Of a stretch of 64,000 nt of DNA, positions 16,961 to 25,319 are shown one piece after another. Location: assembly GCF_002008165.1 (NCBI RefSeq), contig NZ_MRDM01000031.1:124001-188000 (forward strand), read 5' to 3'. The notes beneath the pieces were generated by a model that saw nothing but the letters and a program-made list of their open reading frames with translations, ran no database searches and was not told the DNA's origin. Within the stretch, counting starts at the first letter, position 1. Each line of letters starts with the position of its first letter. This DNA is from Rhizobium laguerreae (GTDB lineage Bacteria; Pseudomonadota; Alphaproteobacteria; Rhizobiales; Rhizobiaceae). The translations under genes and the position numbers were made by a program.

Positions 16961-18145
16961 TTAAGTGATTGCGTCGACCGCTGCCTTGACCCAGTCGAGG
17001 CGCTTTGCCGGTATCAGGCCGTAATTGTAGAAGTTCACGCCGTCAGCGCCGGCATCGACGGCAGCCTTGGCGCGTGTGGCGAGCACCGCCGGCCCGCTGA
17101 CTTCGGGATAGAAGACGCGCAGGCCAACGCCCAGAAACTTTCCCGGTCCGATTGCCGCCCGGCCGGTCCGGATGACATCGGCGACGGCATCCGGTTCCAT
17201 GTCATAACAGCAGAGGATCGCGCCGTCGCAGAACTTGCCGACCGCTGTCAGATCGACGCCGCCGAGCCAGCCGTCCTTTAGGTCGATGAGCACGATGCGT
17301 GTCGCCGGATCGGCGGCCGTCTTGATCTCGCCGATCAGGCTGGTCACCGGCTCGCTGCGCCAAGTGAGATAGGCATGCAAATCAGGATGGTCGCGAAAGG
17401 CATCGATGCCGGCTGCCGGGAAATCCGGGAATTGCCGTTCCGGGACAGCTCGTTCGCAGAGTTCGGCGATGAAGTGCGCGACCGACCGGCATGCGCCTTC
17501 GACCGGCACGCCGGCCTTTTCGGCGCGTGCCGTGCAATGGTCGCAGAAGCAGAGCGACAGCAGGAAATCGTCTTCGGCGTTCAGGCCGACGCCGTCCTTC
17601 TCGTGATGGTATTCATGCGCGAATCCCATGAAGTTCGGGCTCTCGAGCTCCACCATATCGGGCCGGTAATTCGTCGTGATGTCGCGAACAAGGGTAACGG
17701 CATAGTCCCGCGCCGCCGGGCTGGAGGGGCAAAGATTGTAATAGTTGGGATTGCCGAAGGCGTTGCGCGTCACATGATCGGGATGCAGCATGCCGAGACG
17801 GGTATTGTGCAGGCAGACCGTCCAGGAGGAGACTTTAAGACCCGTCGCCTCGCGTCCCTTGACGAGCGCTTCCAGCATGTCGCCGCGCTCAGTGACATTC
17901 CCAGCCATCAGCGGCCGGATCACTTTGTCCTGCCACAGGCTTGCGTCCGGCCGGAAGTAGACGGTCCCGTCTTCGGGGAAATAGGCCTTCTGCCGCGGGC
18001 TGCGCGGCTGCAGGAACCGGCCGGCGTGATAGGAGGTCGCCAGACTGACCGTCGTCAGGCCCGCACGGCCGCGAAGCTCGACGGCAAAGGGGGCGAGCCC
18101 CTGGTCCTGGATATCCCAGGGGTAAGTCCACATGGAAAGATGCAT
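16961..18145 (-). CDS. Unrecognised TIM-barrel-like protein with a CxCxxC motif
   Basis: A 394-residue protein without signal peptide or membrane segment. It resembles predicted glycosidase-like barrels: MHLSMWTYPWDI at the N terminus, VELESPNFMGF mid-protein, and repeated strand-like endings (KVSSWTVCLHN, ADGVNFYNYGLIP). CFCDHC at residues 199-204 looks like a metal or structural cysteine cluster also present in some uncharacterised glycoside-hydrolase-like families. It is the last gene of the 22.9-17 kb operon, after the RraA-type aldolase, and has its own IclR-like site directly upstream. I do not know its reaction; hydrolysis or isomerisation of a sugar-like compound is the best guess. 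Confidence 0.6.
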   Translation of the reverse strand: MHLSMWTYPWDIQDQGLAPFAVELRGRAGLTTVSLATSYHAGRFLQPRSPRQKAYFPEDGTVYFRPDASLWQDKVIRPLMAGNVTERGDMLEALVKGREATGLKVSSWTVCLHNTRLGMLHPDHVTRNAFGNPNYYNLCPSSPAARDYAVTLVRDITTNYRPDMVELESPNFMGFAHEYHHEKDGVGLNAEDDFLLSLCFCDHCTARAEKAGVPVEGACRSVAHFIAELCERAVPERQFPDFPAAGIDAFRDHPDLHAYLTWRSEPVTSLIGEIKTAADPATRIVLIDLKDGWLGGVDLTAVGKFCDGAILCCYDMEPDAVADVIRTGRAAIGPGKFLGVGLRVFYPEVSGPAVLATRAKAAVDAGADGVNFYNYGLIPAKRLDWVKAAVDAIT

Positions 18146-18165
18146 TGCGTGCTCCCGCTGAATCT

Positions 18166-18201
18166 GTCCATTTTATAGAACATGTGTCCATAATAGTGTC
18201 C
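18166..18201. promoter_or_regulatory. Partial copy of the 8558 palindrome before the 18145 gene
   Basis: GTCCATTTTATAG followed by CATGTGTCC (18166-18189) matches the first 24 bases of the 8558 element at 18 positions, and GTCC recurs at 18198-18201. It lies about 20 bases upstream of the minus-strand start at 18145. A shared IclR-type regulator is the likely explanation. Confidence 0.45.
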
Positions 18202-18230
18202 AGGCTGATTTTTCGGCGCGGGCGGCTGTC

Positions 18231-18905
18231 TTAGATGTCGGCGACAAGGCCCTTTGCTTTCAGCACCGGTTCCAGATTGCTGACTTCGATGACCGATTTG
18301 CCCTGCTTATATGCTGCGATATAGCCGGCCTCGGCATCTTCGCGGGCCTGCGAAAGCCTGCCGACGTCCTGCGCTTCCTGGCGGCGCACGACCACCAGGC
18401 CGTCGGCATCGCCGGCGATGATGTCGCCTGGATGGATAATTTCACCGCCGACGATGATCGTGTCGTTCACCGCCGCAATAGTTTCCTTCACCGTCCCCTT
18501 GATGCAGACGCTGAGCGAGAAGACCGGAAAGCCAAGTTCCCTCAGCTGAAGCGTGTCGCGCACGCCGGTGTCGGTCACGAGGCCGCCGATGCCCTTTGCA
18601 AGGCAGGCATTGGCGAGAACGTCGCCGAAGGATCCGGCCTCTTCGTACTCACCTGCCGATACGACGATGATATCGCCTGGCTTTGCGTAGTTGATGGCAA
18701 GCTGTAGCATGATGTTGTCACGCGGTGCGCACTTCACCGTAAAGGCCGGACCGCAGAGTTTCATGCGGTAGTCGACGGGCTTGAGGCGGGAGGAAAGGGC
18801 TCCGCGGCGCCCTTGGGCCTCGTGGATCGTCGCAGGCGAAAATTTGGAAACGGCGTCGATATCGGCTTTGCTTGGCCGTTCGGCAATATCTTTAATATGG
18901 ATCAT
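18231..18905 (-). CDS. RraA-family protein, HMG/CHA aldolase-like
   Basis: A 224-residue member of the RraA / class II aldolase-decarboxylase fold. These metal-dependent enzymes cleave 4-hydroxy-4-methyl-2-oxoglutarate or related 4-carboxy-hydroxy acids to pyruvate plus a second acid, or decarboxylate oxaloacetate. PGDIIVVSAGEYEEAGSFGDVLA and GLVTDTGVRDTLQL hold the substrate-binding RD pair; GDADGLVVV follows. The ATG at 18905 has TGAGG upstream, and the extension to 18938 is not needed. It sits between the amino acid ABC genes and the unknown barrel protein in one operon. Confidence 0.85.
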   Translation of the reverse strand: MIHIKDIAERPSKADIDAVSKFSPATIHEAQGRRGALSSRLKPVDYRMKLCGPAFTVKCAPRDNIMLQLAINYAKPGDIIVVSAGEYEEAGSFGDVLANACLAKGIGGLVTDTGVRDTLQLRELGFPVFSLSVCIKGTVKETIAAVNDTIIVGGEIIHPGDIIAGDADGLVVVRRQEAQDVGRLSQAREDAEAGYIAAYKQGKSVIEVSNLEPVLKAKGLVADI

Positions 18906-18996
18906 GGATGCCTCACATCGTTGGCCGACGGCGGGCATGTCCCGCCGTCTGATTTCGTTTGGATATCGTCATTGGATGGTGCCGCTGCCGATCGGC

Positions 18997-19833
18997 TTAC
19001 GGGATCGGGTCGAACTTCAGCTCGGAGAGCGATACGACCTTGTCAGTGCGTGTCATCTTGTATTCGGTATCCGGGCCGAGCCACTTGTCCCAGATCTTGT
19101 TGATCTCGCCCGATGTGTCGAGCTTGCGAAGGATCTCGTTGATCTTGGCGGTCAGCGCCGGCTGATCCTTGGCCATGCCGATGCCGATCGGCTGGTACAG
19201 CATCGGCTCCTCGATCATCCGCATTGCCTTGCCCTTGCTCTTCGATTCATTGACGAACTTGGTCGTCGTCATGGTGTTGGCCACCATGCCGCGCGCCTTG
19301 CCCTGCTGGACGGCGAGATAGGCCGAGGCGGTATCCTGGAAGGTCAGCGGGTCGGATTTGTTGAGCTTGATCGACATCTCGGAGGTCGAACCCTTGGTCG
19401 AAGCGATACGCTGGCCCGCATAGTCGGCCTTCTTCTTGCCGGCATCGTCCGCCGGCACGATCAGCATTTCCTTGGCGAGATAATAGGGATCGCTGAACTG
19501 GATCTGCTCGGCGCGGCTGAGAGTATAGGCAAGGTTGGCAACGGTGATGTCGACGCGGCCGAGCTTGACCTCGGGCACGCGCGCCTCGACCGAAACCGGC
19601 TTGATTTCAGCCTTGACGCCCAATTCCTTGGCGATGGCGCCGCAGAGATCGACGTCGAAACCGGCCATTTCTCGGGTCTTCGGATCAGGTGAAGCGAAGG
19701 GAGGAACGTCGGCGAAAGTCGCGCAGCGCAGAGTTTTCGCCGAGATGATGTTGTCGAGCTGATCGGCTTTTGCGGGCACGGCGGCTGCCATGCCGGCAAA
19801 TGCGGCGGTGAGGGTTAGGCATTTCCAGTTCAT
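18997..19833 (-). CDS. Amino acid ABC transporter substrate-binding protein
   Basis: A 278-residue SBP_bac_3-family periplasmic protein. The signal peptide (MNWKCLTLTAAFAGMAAAVPAKA) is followed by LRCATFADVPPFASPD and GFDVDLCGAIAKELGVKAE, then RVDITVANLAYTLSRAEQIQFSDPYY, the typical family signature. The ATG at 19833 has AAAGGAG at a good distance; the longer frame upstream is a read-through. It belongs with the ATPase and two permeases upstream in the same minus-strand operon. Confidence 0.9.
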   Translation of the reverse strand: MNWKCLTLTAAFAGMAAAVPAKADQLDNIISAKTLRCATFADVPPFASPDPKTREMAGFDVDLCGAIAKELGVKAEIKPVSVEARVPEVKLGRVDITVANLAYTLSRAEQIQFSDPYYLAKEMLIVPADDAGKKKADYAGQRIASTKGSTSEMSIKLNKSDPLTFQDTASAYLAVQQGKARGMVANTMTTTKFVNESKSKGKAMRMIEEPMLYQPIGIGMAKDQPALTAKINEILRKLDTSGEINKIWDKWLGPDTEYKMTRTDKVVSLSELKFDPIP

Positions 19834-19864
19834 TGCTGTTCTCCTTTGTTTTTGGTGATTGGTA

Positions 19865-20629
19865 TCAATGCCTGAGATCAGCGAGGAAACGCTGAGCCCG
19901 GGGATGGCTTGGATTGTTGAAGAATTCCTCAGGCGTCGCCATTTCGAGGATCTGGCCCGCATCGATGAACCAGACCCGATCCGCGACGTCGCGCGCGAAA
20001 CCCATTTCGTGGGTGACGCAGAGCATGGTCATGCCTTCCGACGCCAAGCTCTTCATGACGGCCAGCACTTCGCCGACCATTTCAGGATCGAGCGCGCTGG
20101 TTGGCTCATCGAACAGCATCACCGGCGGTTCCATGGCAAGGGCGCGGGCGATTGCCACCCGCTGCTGCTGGCCGCCCGAGAGTTGACCGGGATAGGCCCG
20201 CGCCTTGTCGGCAAGGCCGACCCGATCGAGAAGCGTGAGAGCCTTATCCTCGGCAACATCAGGCGCCACGCCTTTCACCCGGATCGGCGACATCGAGACG
20301 TTTTCAACCACCGAAAGGTGCGGAAACAGGTTGAAGTTCTGAAATACGAAGCCGATCCTGCTGCGCAGCTTATTGAGTTCCTTTGCCCGCATGGCGGCGT
20401 GAATGTTTTGCCCGTCAAGCGTGATCGATCCGCTGTTGATCTCTTCAAGGCGATTGATCGTGCGGATCAGCGTCGACTTTCCCGAACCGGACGGCCCGCA
20501 GATGACCACGACTTCGCCGTGCGAGACCTGCGCATCGATATCCTTCAGGACCGGATAGTCGCCGTAGCTCTTGCAGACCTGCGAAAGCCGGATCGTCTGC
20601 AATTCCTGTGCTGGAACTGACATGGTCAT
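19865..20629 (-). CDS. Amino acid ABC transporter ATP-binding protein (GlnQ-like)
   Basis: A 254-residue ATPase with Walker A GPSGSGKST, Q-loop FVFQNFNLFPHLSV, signature LSGGQQQRVAIARAL, Walker B VMLFDEPTSALD and switch region CVTHEMGFARDVADRV. These match the GlnQ/HisP type. Its start overlaps the upstream permease stop by four bases (ATGA), indicating translational coupling. The binding-protein gene follows after 31 bases. Confidence 0.92.
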   Translation of the reverse strand: MTMSVPAQELQTIRLSQVCKSYGDYPVLKDIDAQVSHGEVVVICGPSGSGKSTLIRTINRLEEINSGSITLDGQNIHAAMRAKELNKLRSRIGFVFQNFNLFPHLSVVENVSMSPIRVKGVAPDVAEDKALTLLDRVGLADKARAYPGQLSGGQQQRVAIARALAMEPPVMLFDEPTSALDPEMVGEVLAVMKSLASEGMTMLCVTHEMGFARDVADRVWFIDAGQILEMATPEEFFNNPSHPRAQRFLADLRH

Positions 20630-21384
20630 AGCTGCTCCGATATGATTTTCGATGGCGCGACCAACGCAGCAGAGGGAAGGTTGGAAAGTCCCGCACGCCG
20701 CCGCGTGATGCTCCGCTCGAGGCGGTTTGCGAAGTAGGTGAGCGTCCAGCAGATGGCGAAGTAGACGATCGCCAGAATGAGGAAGACCTGGAAAGGCTGC
20801 GTCAGGAGCTGGTTGTTGACCTGGCTTGCGGCAAAGGTCAGGTCCGGCACGTTGATCACGTAGCCGAGCGTCGTGTCCTTGATCGTCGAGACGAAGGTGG
20901 AGATGATGCTCGGGATCATGTTGTAGAGTGCCTGCGGCAGGATGATGAAGCGCATTGCACCGAGATAGCCGTGGCCAAGCGCACGCCCCGCGTCCATCTG
21001 GCCCGGTCCGAGCGCTACGATGCCGGCACGCACGACTTCGCTCAGGAACGCGCTCTGATAGACCACGAGCGTCGTCAGCATCGTGACGAAGCTCGGCACA
21101 TCAGCGCCGGTCAGCAGCGGAACGAGGAAATAGCTCCACAGGATGAGCATCAAGAGCGGCACGCCCCTGGTGAAATAGACGAGCGCGGTGACCGGCCAGC
21201 GCAGCAGCGGCGACTTGGAGAGCCGCGCCAGTGCGAACAGGATGCTGACCGGAAAGGCGAGAGCGATGCTGAGTGCAGAAAGGATCAGCGTGTTGGCGAG
21301 CCCGCCAAGCGGCCCGTTCGGATATTGGCCAATCAGCAGCAGCAGCCAGTAGTCTTGGACGATGGCGATCATGTCATGGATCAT
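20626..21384 (-). CDS. Amino acid ABC transporter permease (second)
   Basis: A 252-residue HisM/GltK-type permease with YFTRGVPLLMLILWSYFLV near residue 70 and the EAA loop QMDAGRALGHGYLGAMRFIILPQALYN. Starts and stops overlap by four bases with both neighbours. It forms the transport channel with the 21381-22088 product. Confidence 0.9.
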   Translation of the reverse strand: MIHDMIAIVQDYWLLLLIGQYPNGPLGGLANTLILSALSIALAFPVSILFALARLSKSPLLRWPVTALVYFTRGVPLLMLILWSYFLVPLLTGADVPSFVTMLTTLVVYQSAFLSEVVRAGIVALGPGQMDAGRALGHGYLGAMRFIILPQALYNMIPSIISTFVSTIKDTTLGYVINVPDLTFAASQVNNQLLTQPFQVFLILAIVYFAICWTLTYFANRLERSITRRRAGLSNLPSAALVAPSKIISEQL

Positions 21385-22088
21385 GCCCGTGCACTCCTGG
21401 CAGGATCCGTGCGCATCGACAGATAGGCGCCGATGCTCATAATCACGAGCGAGAAGAAAAGGTAGAGAACCGTGCCGATCAGGTAGATCTCGAAGGTCCG
21501 GAAGCTGAGGTTCTCGATTTCCTTGACGGCATGCGTCAGTTCCGAGGCTCCGATGACAACGGCGAGACTGCTGTTCTTGAACAGGGAAACGCTGTGATTG
21601 ATGAGCGGCGGCAGCGCGTTGCGCACGCCTTGCGGCATGATGACGAAACGCATCGCCGAGAGATAGCCGTGGCCAAGCGCGCGGGCGGCCTGCATTTGGC
21701 CAGGGCTGACCGAGCGCACGCCCGACCGAAGATCTTCGCTGAAATAGGCGGCCTGGCAGAGCCCGAGCCCGATCACCGCAAAGATGGCCTCGGCATTATG
21801 GACGGCCAGCCATGTCGCTACTCCGCTCGGCATCAGGGTGAAAATCCCGAAATACCACAGCATCAGCTGGACCAGGGTGGGGACGTTCCGGTGGTAGGAG
21901 ACGTAAGCGGCGACTAACGGATCGCCGAAACGAAAGGGCGACAAACGCAAAGCTAACAACAGAAGTGCCAGCGCCATCGCCATAGACCAGGAGCCGGCAT
22001 AGATGATGAAGGTCATCTTAATGCCATGCAGCAGCATGGCGGTATATTCCGGATTTCCGAGGATTGCCGAAAGATCGAAACCACTCAC
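21381..22088 (-). CDS. Amino acid ABC transporter permease (first)
   Basis: A 235-residue HisM/GltJ-type permease. YHRNVPTLVQLMLWYFGIF is the family signature (RNVP replaces the commoner RGTP) and QMQAARALGHGYLSAMRFVIMPQG is the EAA loop. Translation probably starts at GTG 22088, which overlaps the SDR stop codon by four bases (GTGA). Confidence 0.9.
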   Translation of the reverse strand: MSGFDLSAILGNPEYTAMLLHGIKMTFIIYAGSWSMAMALALLLLALRLSPFRFGDPLVAAYVSYHRNVPTLVQLMLWYFGIFTLMPSGVATWLAVHNAEAIFAVIGLGLCQAAYFSEDLRSGVRSVSPGQMQAARALGHGYLSAMRFVIMPQGVRNALPPLINHSVSLFKNSSLAVVIGASELTHAVKEIENLSFRTFEIYLIGTVLYLFFSLVIMSIGAYLSMRTDPARSARA

Positions 22089-22888
22089 GGGTTTGGCTCC
22101 CCGGATTGATCTGTCTTCGCCGCAGCGGATTGATCCGGCTTCGCCGCAGACTGGGGCTTTGCTGTCTGCAGCCCGCCCATGACCTGCAGCGTCGGCGTGA
22201 TCTCCATGTGCCCGATATTGACGGCGACGGGGGCTGCTATGGCGAAGGCAATCGCGTCGGCGATATCGGCCGCCTGCGGCAATTCGAAGCCGTCGATGTA
22301 TCGTTTGCGGATGCTGGGGTCATCGCCATGGACGTGATTGAAAATGTCAGTGGCGACCCGGCCGGGGCAGATTTCCGTGACCCGTACCCGCTTGCCGAAA
22401 GCGTCGATGCGCAGCTGGTTGGACAGCATGCTCACCCCGGCCTTGGTGGCGTGATAGGATGAGTTGCCGCCGAAATTGTAGGCGCCGGCGATCGACGAGA
22501 TGTTGATGACATGTCCGCGGTCGCGCGCCACCATGCCGGGCACGACCAGGCGGCAGATGTGCAGGACCGCCCGGAGATTGACGTCGATGATAAGATCGAT
22601 ATCGCCCTCGTCGGCTTCCAGGAATTTCTTCGGCCGATCGACGCCGGCATTGTTGACGAGAATATCGAAGTCCACTCGACGCGTGAGCTCGGCCATGGCC
22701 TGACGGTCGGTCACATCGATGACGTGGGCGATGCAGCCGGTTCGCGCGGCCAGCTGCTGCAACGCTTCGGCGCTACGGGCAACCGCATGGACCTCGATGT
22801 TCTCCCGGCGGAACCGCTCCACCACGGCTGCGCCGATACCGGAGGATGCGCCGGTCACCAGTGCGGTCCTGTAGTCGGAGAATGGCAT
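22085..22888 (-). CDS. Short-chain dehydrogenase/reductase
   Basis: A 267-residue classical SDR with NAD(P) motif TGASSGIG near the N terminus, NNAG (LVNNAGVDR), the catalytic serine in INISSIAG and YHATK as the Tyr/Lys pair. It resembles YdfG/serine-3-dehydrogenase-like enzymes, which oxidise beta-hydroxy acids or amino acids, but the exact substrate is not readable. The C-terminal tail has a short imperfect repeat (QSAAKPDQSAAAKTDQSG) not needed for the fold. It is the first gene of the operon and divergent from the LysR gene at 23137. Confidence 0.86.
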   Translation of the reverse strand: MPFSDYRTALVTGASSGIGAAVVERFRRENIEVHAVARSAEALQQLAARTGCIAHVIDVTDRQAMAELTRRVDFDILVNNAGVDRPKKFLEADEGDIDLIIDVNLRAVLHICRLVVPGMVARDRGHVINISSIAGAYNFGGNSSYHATKAGVSMLSNQLRIDAFGKRVRVTEICPGRVATDIFNHVHGDDPSIRKRYIDGFELPQAADIADAIAFAIAAPVAVNIGHMEITPTLQVMGGLQTAKPQSAAKPDQSAAAKTDQSGEPNP

Positions 22889-23136
22889 TGTCGTTCCCTT
22901 GTTGTTGATCGAGACAGTAGCGAAGCTTAAACCTCTTGCCTAAGACCGATTATCTCTGGAGCAATAAGCAACGGTTATGGAGCCGGCGCAGGCTGCTGAA
23001 GGAGAGAAAGGGCTGATGCCGGGCATCACCTTGCGGCGTTCGGGCCTGAGGAAAGCAGCGACGGCGTCGCGTTGCAAAAGCAATGCGTGTCTGCAAACAT
23101 GTAAGCCGCGCAGATCAGAACGGTACCCCGATCCTC

Positions 23137-24042
23137 ATGGACATCAGACGCCTCAAATCTTTCATCGTGATCGTCGACAGCGGCAGCATCACGCGAGCGG
23201 CGGACCTTCTGCACATCGCCCAGCCGGCGCTCAGCCAGCAGCTTGCCGCACTGGAGGAGCATTTCGGCCACAAGCTGCTGATCCGCAGCCAGCAGGGCGT
23301 CAGCATGACCGATGCGGGACATGCGGTGTATCGTCATGCGCAGATTATCCTTCGGCAGATGGAGCAGGCGCAAGCGGATGCGTCGGCAGCCGGCAATTCG
23401 CTTGCCGGACGGGTGTCCGTCGGCCTCGTACCCTTCAGCAGTGCGGCCACGCTGTCGGTCGACCTCCTGGCGGAGACCCGGAAACGGCATCCTGGTATCC
23501 TGCTTCACCTGACCGAAAGCGTCGGCCAGACCTATAGCCAGATGATCATGAACGGCAGGCTGGAGATGGCGCTTCTCCACGGAACCGGACCGATCAAGGG
23601 TGTCCGGTTCGAGCCGATCCTGAGCGAAGAGTTTTTCCTTGTCGCGCATCGGGACTTTGCGATCGAGGCGGATGCGAAACCCGTTTCGGTCAATACACTC
23701 GACGGAATACCGCTGCTGTTGCCGCCGGCCTATAATTTCGTCCGCCGCGCGGTCGATACCGCCTTCACGCGCACCCGCACCAATTTGAAAGTCGTGGCGG
23801 AAGTCGAAATCGTCCGTACCCTCGCCCGGGCGGTGGGCAGCGGCCTCGGCGCGACGATCATGCCGAAAGCCATCGCCGACCGCATCGTATCGGAATCGAG
23901 CGAGCCGCTGATCTGCCGGCTCGTCTCGCCGCGGATCGAAGAAACCCTGTCGCTGTGCGTTTCCGACCAGAATCCTCTAACAGAGCCGGCCCTCGCCGTC
24001 CGAGACATCCTTCTCGAGCTGACGGCGGGGCTGAAAGGCTGA
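23137..24042 (+). CDS. LysR-family transcriptional regulator (nac/cbl-like)
   Basis: A 301-residue LTTR. The HTH is in the first 60 residues (MDIRRLKSFIVIVDSGSITR, then AAADLLHIAQPALSQQLAALE region), followed by the periplasmic-binding-like effector domain. The SITRAADLLHIAQPALSQQ segment is typical of the group that includes nitrogen-assimilation regulators. Start at ATG 23137; the earlier frame start at 23083 has no merit. It is divergent from the SDR/ABC operon (248-base spacer) and convergent with the aminotransferase operon, so it may regulate either. Confidence 0.9.
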   Translation: MDIRRLKSFIVIVDSGSITRAADLLHIAQPALSQQLAALEEHFGHKLLIRSQQGVSMTDAGHAVYRHAQIILRQMEQAQADASAAGNSLAGRVSVGLVPFSSAATLSVDLLAETRKRHPGILLHLTESVGQTYSQMIMNGRLEMALLHGTGPIKGVRFEPILSEEFFLVAHRDFAIEADAKPVSVNTLDGIPLLLPPAYNFVRRAVDTAFTRTRTNLKVVAEVEIVRTLARAVGSGLGATIMPKAIADRIVSESSEPLICRLVSPRIEETLSLCVSDQNPLTEPALAVRDILLELTAGLKG

Positions 24043-24055
24043 AACGCGTTGTCGA

Positions 24056-25258
24056 TCAGCACATATCCCTGCAGAATTGAGCTATGCGCGCGCAGCCTTC
24101 GCCGAGTTTCTCCATGCTCGTGGCGTAGGAAATGCGAAAGAACGGGCTCATTCCGTAAGCCGCCCCTTGCACGGTCGCGACATGATGCTCGTCGACGAGC
24201 GCCATGACGAAATCGACGTCGGTCTCGATCTTTCGCCCACCCTTGCTGGTCTTGCCGATCAGCCCGGACATGTTGGGATAGAGGTAGAAGGCGCCGTCGG
24301 GCCGATGGCAGCGCAAGCCTTCCACTTCCGACAATCTGTCGAGGACGAAGTCACGTCTTTCCTTGTAGATCGCGGCACGCTCTTTCAACAGATCCTGAGG
24401 GCCGTCCAGGGCAGCGGTCGCCGCAGCCTGGGTCAGCGTCGCGATGCCGCCGCCATTCTGGCCGTTGACGTTGCTGACGGCAGAGATCAGCTCTTTCGGC
24501 CCGGCGCAAAAGCCGAGCCGCCAGCCTGTCATTGCATAAGCCTTGGAAACGCCGTTCATCGTCAGGACGCGTTCATAGAGCCTGGGCTCGACTTCGGCGA
24601 TCGTGCAGAACTGAAAATCGTCATAGACCAGGTGTTCGTAGATGTCGTCAGTCATGATCCAAACATTGGGATGGCGCAGCATGACCTCGGCGATGGAAGC
24701 CATCTCCGCCCGGGAGCAGGCGGCTCCGGTCGGATTGTTCGGGAAATTCAGGAAGAGCCACTTGGTGCGCGGCGTGATCGCCGCCTCCAGATCCTCGGGA
24801 CGCAGCTTGAAGCCGGTCTGCTCGTGGCAGGGGACGGCGACCGGGACACCGCCGGCGAATTTGACGATATCCGCATAGCTGACCCAGGAGGGTGTCGGAA
24901 TGACAACCTCGTCGCCGGGATTGCAGGTTGCCAGCATGGCATTGAAGATCACCTGCTTGCCGCCGCCCGAGACGACGATCTGGCTGGCATCATAGTCGAG
25001 ATTATTGTCCCGTTTGAACTTCCTGATGATGGCGGCCTTCAGCGCTGGGGTCCCGTCCATCGGAGGATATTTCGTATCGCCTGCAAGAGCTGCCACATGA
25101 GCCGCCTCGATCGCGTGCGCCGGTGTGGGGAAATCCGGTTCGCCGGACGAGAGGCTGATGACTTTGATCCCGTTGGCGGCCAATTCCCTGGCGCGTTGAG
25201 TCATGGCGGCGGATGCGGATATGGAGACGTTTTTCAGGCGGTCTGATATGGCGGACAT
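24056..25258 (-). CDS. Class I pyridoxal-phosphate aminotransferase (aspartate aminotransferase-like)
   Basis: A 400-residue fold-type I aminotransferase, close in pattern to AatA of rhizobia. SLSSGEPDFPTPAHA is the N-terminal motif, NFPNNPTGAACS contains the cofactor-contacting Asn, DDIYEHLVYDDF the Asp and Tyr, and SKAYAMTGWRLGF the Schiff-base lysine with downstream arginine. FFRISYATS gives the carboxylate-binding Arg. The start at 25258 matches family length; the longer frame is upstream read-through. It follows the PxpA homologue by 61 bases and may close the carboxylase operon. Confidence 0.88.
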   Translation of the reverse strand: MSAISDRLKNVSISASAAMTQRARELAANGIKVISLSSGEPDFPTPAHAIEAAHVAALAGDTKYPPMDGTPALKAAIIRKFKRDNNLDYDASQIVVSGGGKQVIFNAMLATCNPGDEVVIPTPSWVSYADIVKFAGGVPVAVPCHEQTGFKLRPEDLEAAITPRTKWLFLNFPNNPTGAACSRAEMASIAEVMLRHPNVWIMTDDIYEHLVYDDFQFCTIAEVEPRLYERVLTMNGVSKAYAMTGWRLGFCAGPKELISAVSNVNGQNGGGIATLTQAAATAALDGPQDLLKERAAIYKERRDFVLDRLSEVEGLRCHRPDGAFYLYPNMSGLIGKTSKGGRKIETDVDFVMALVDEHHVATVQGAAYGMSPFFRISYATSMEKLGEGCARIAQFCRDMC

Positions 25259-25319
25259 CGCAATGGTCCTTCGATGAGGGATTGGAACGGGAGACCGCCC
25301 GCAGGCGATCAGGATTGTA

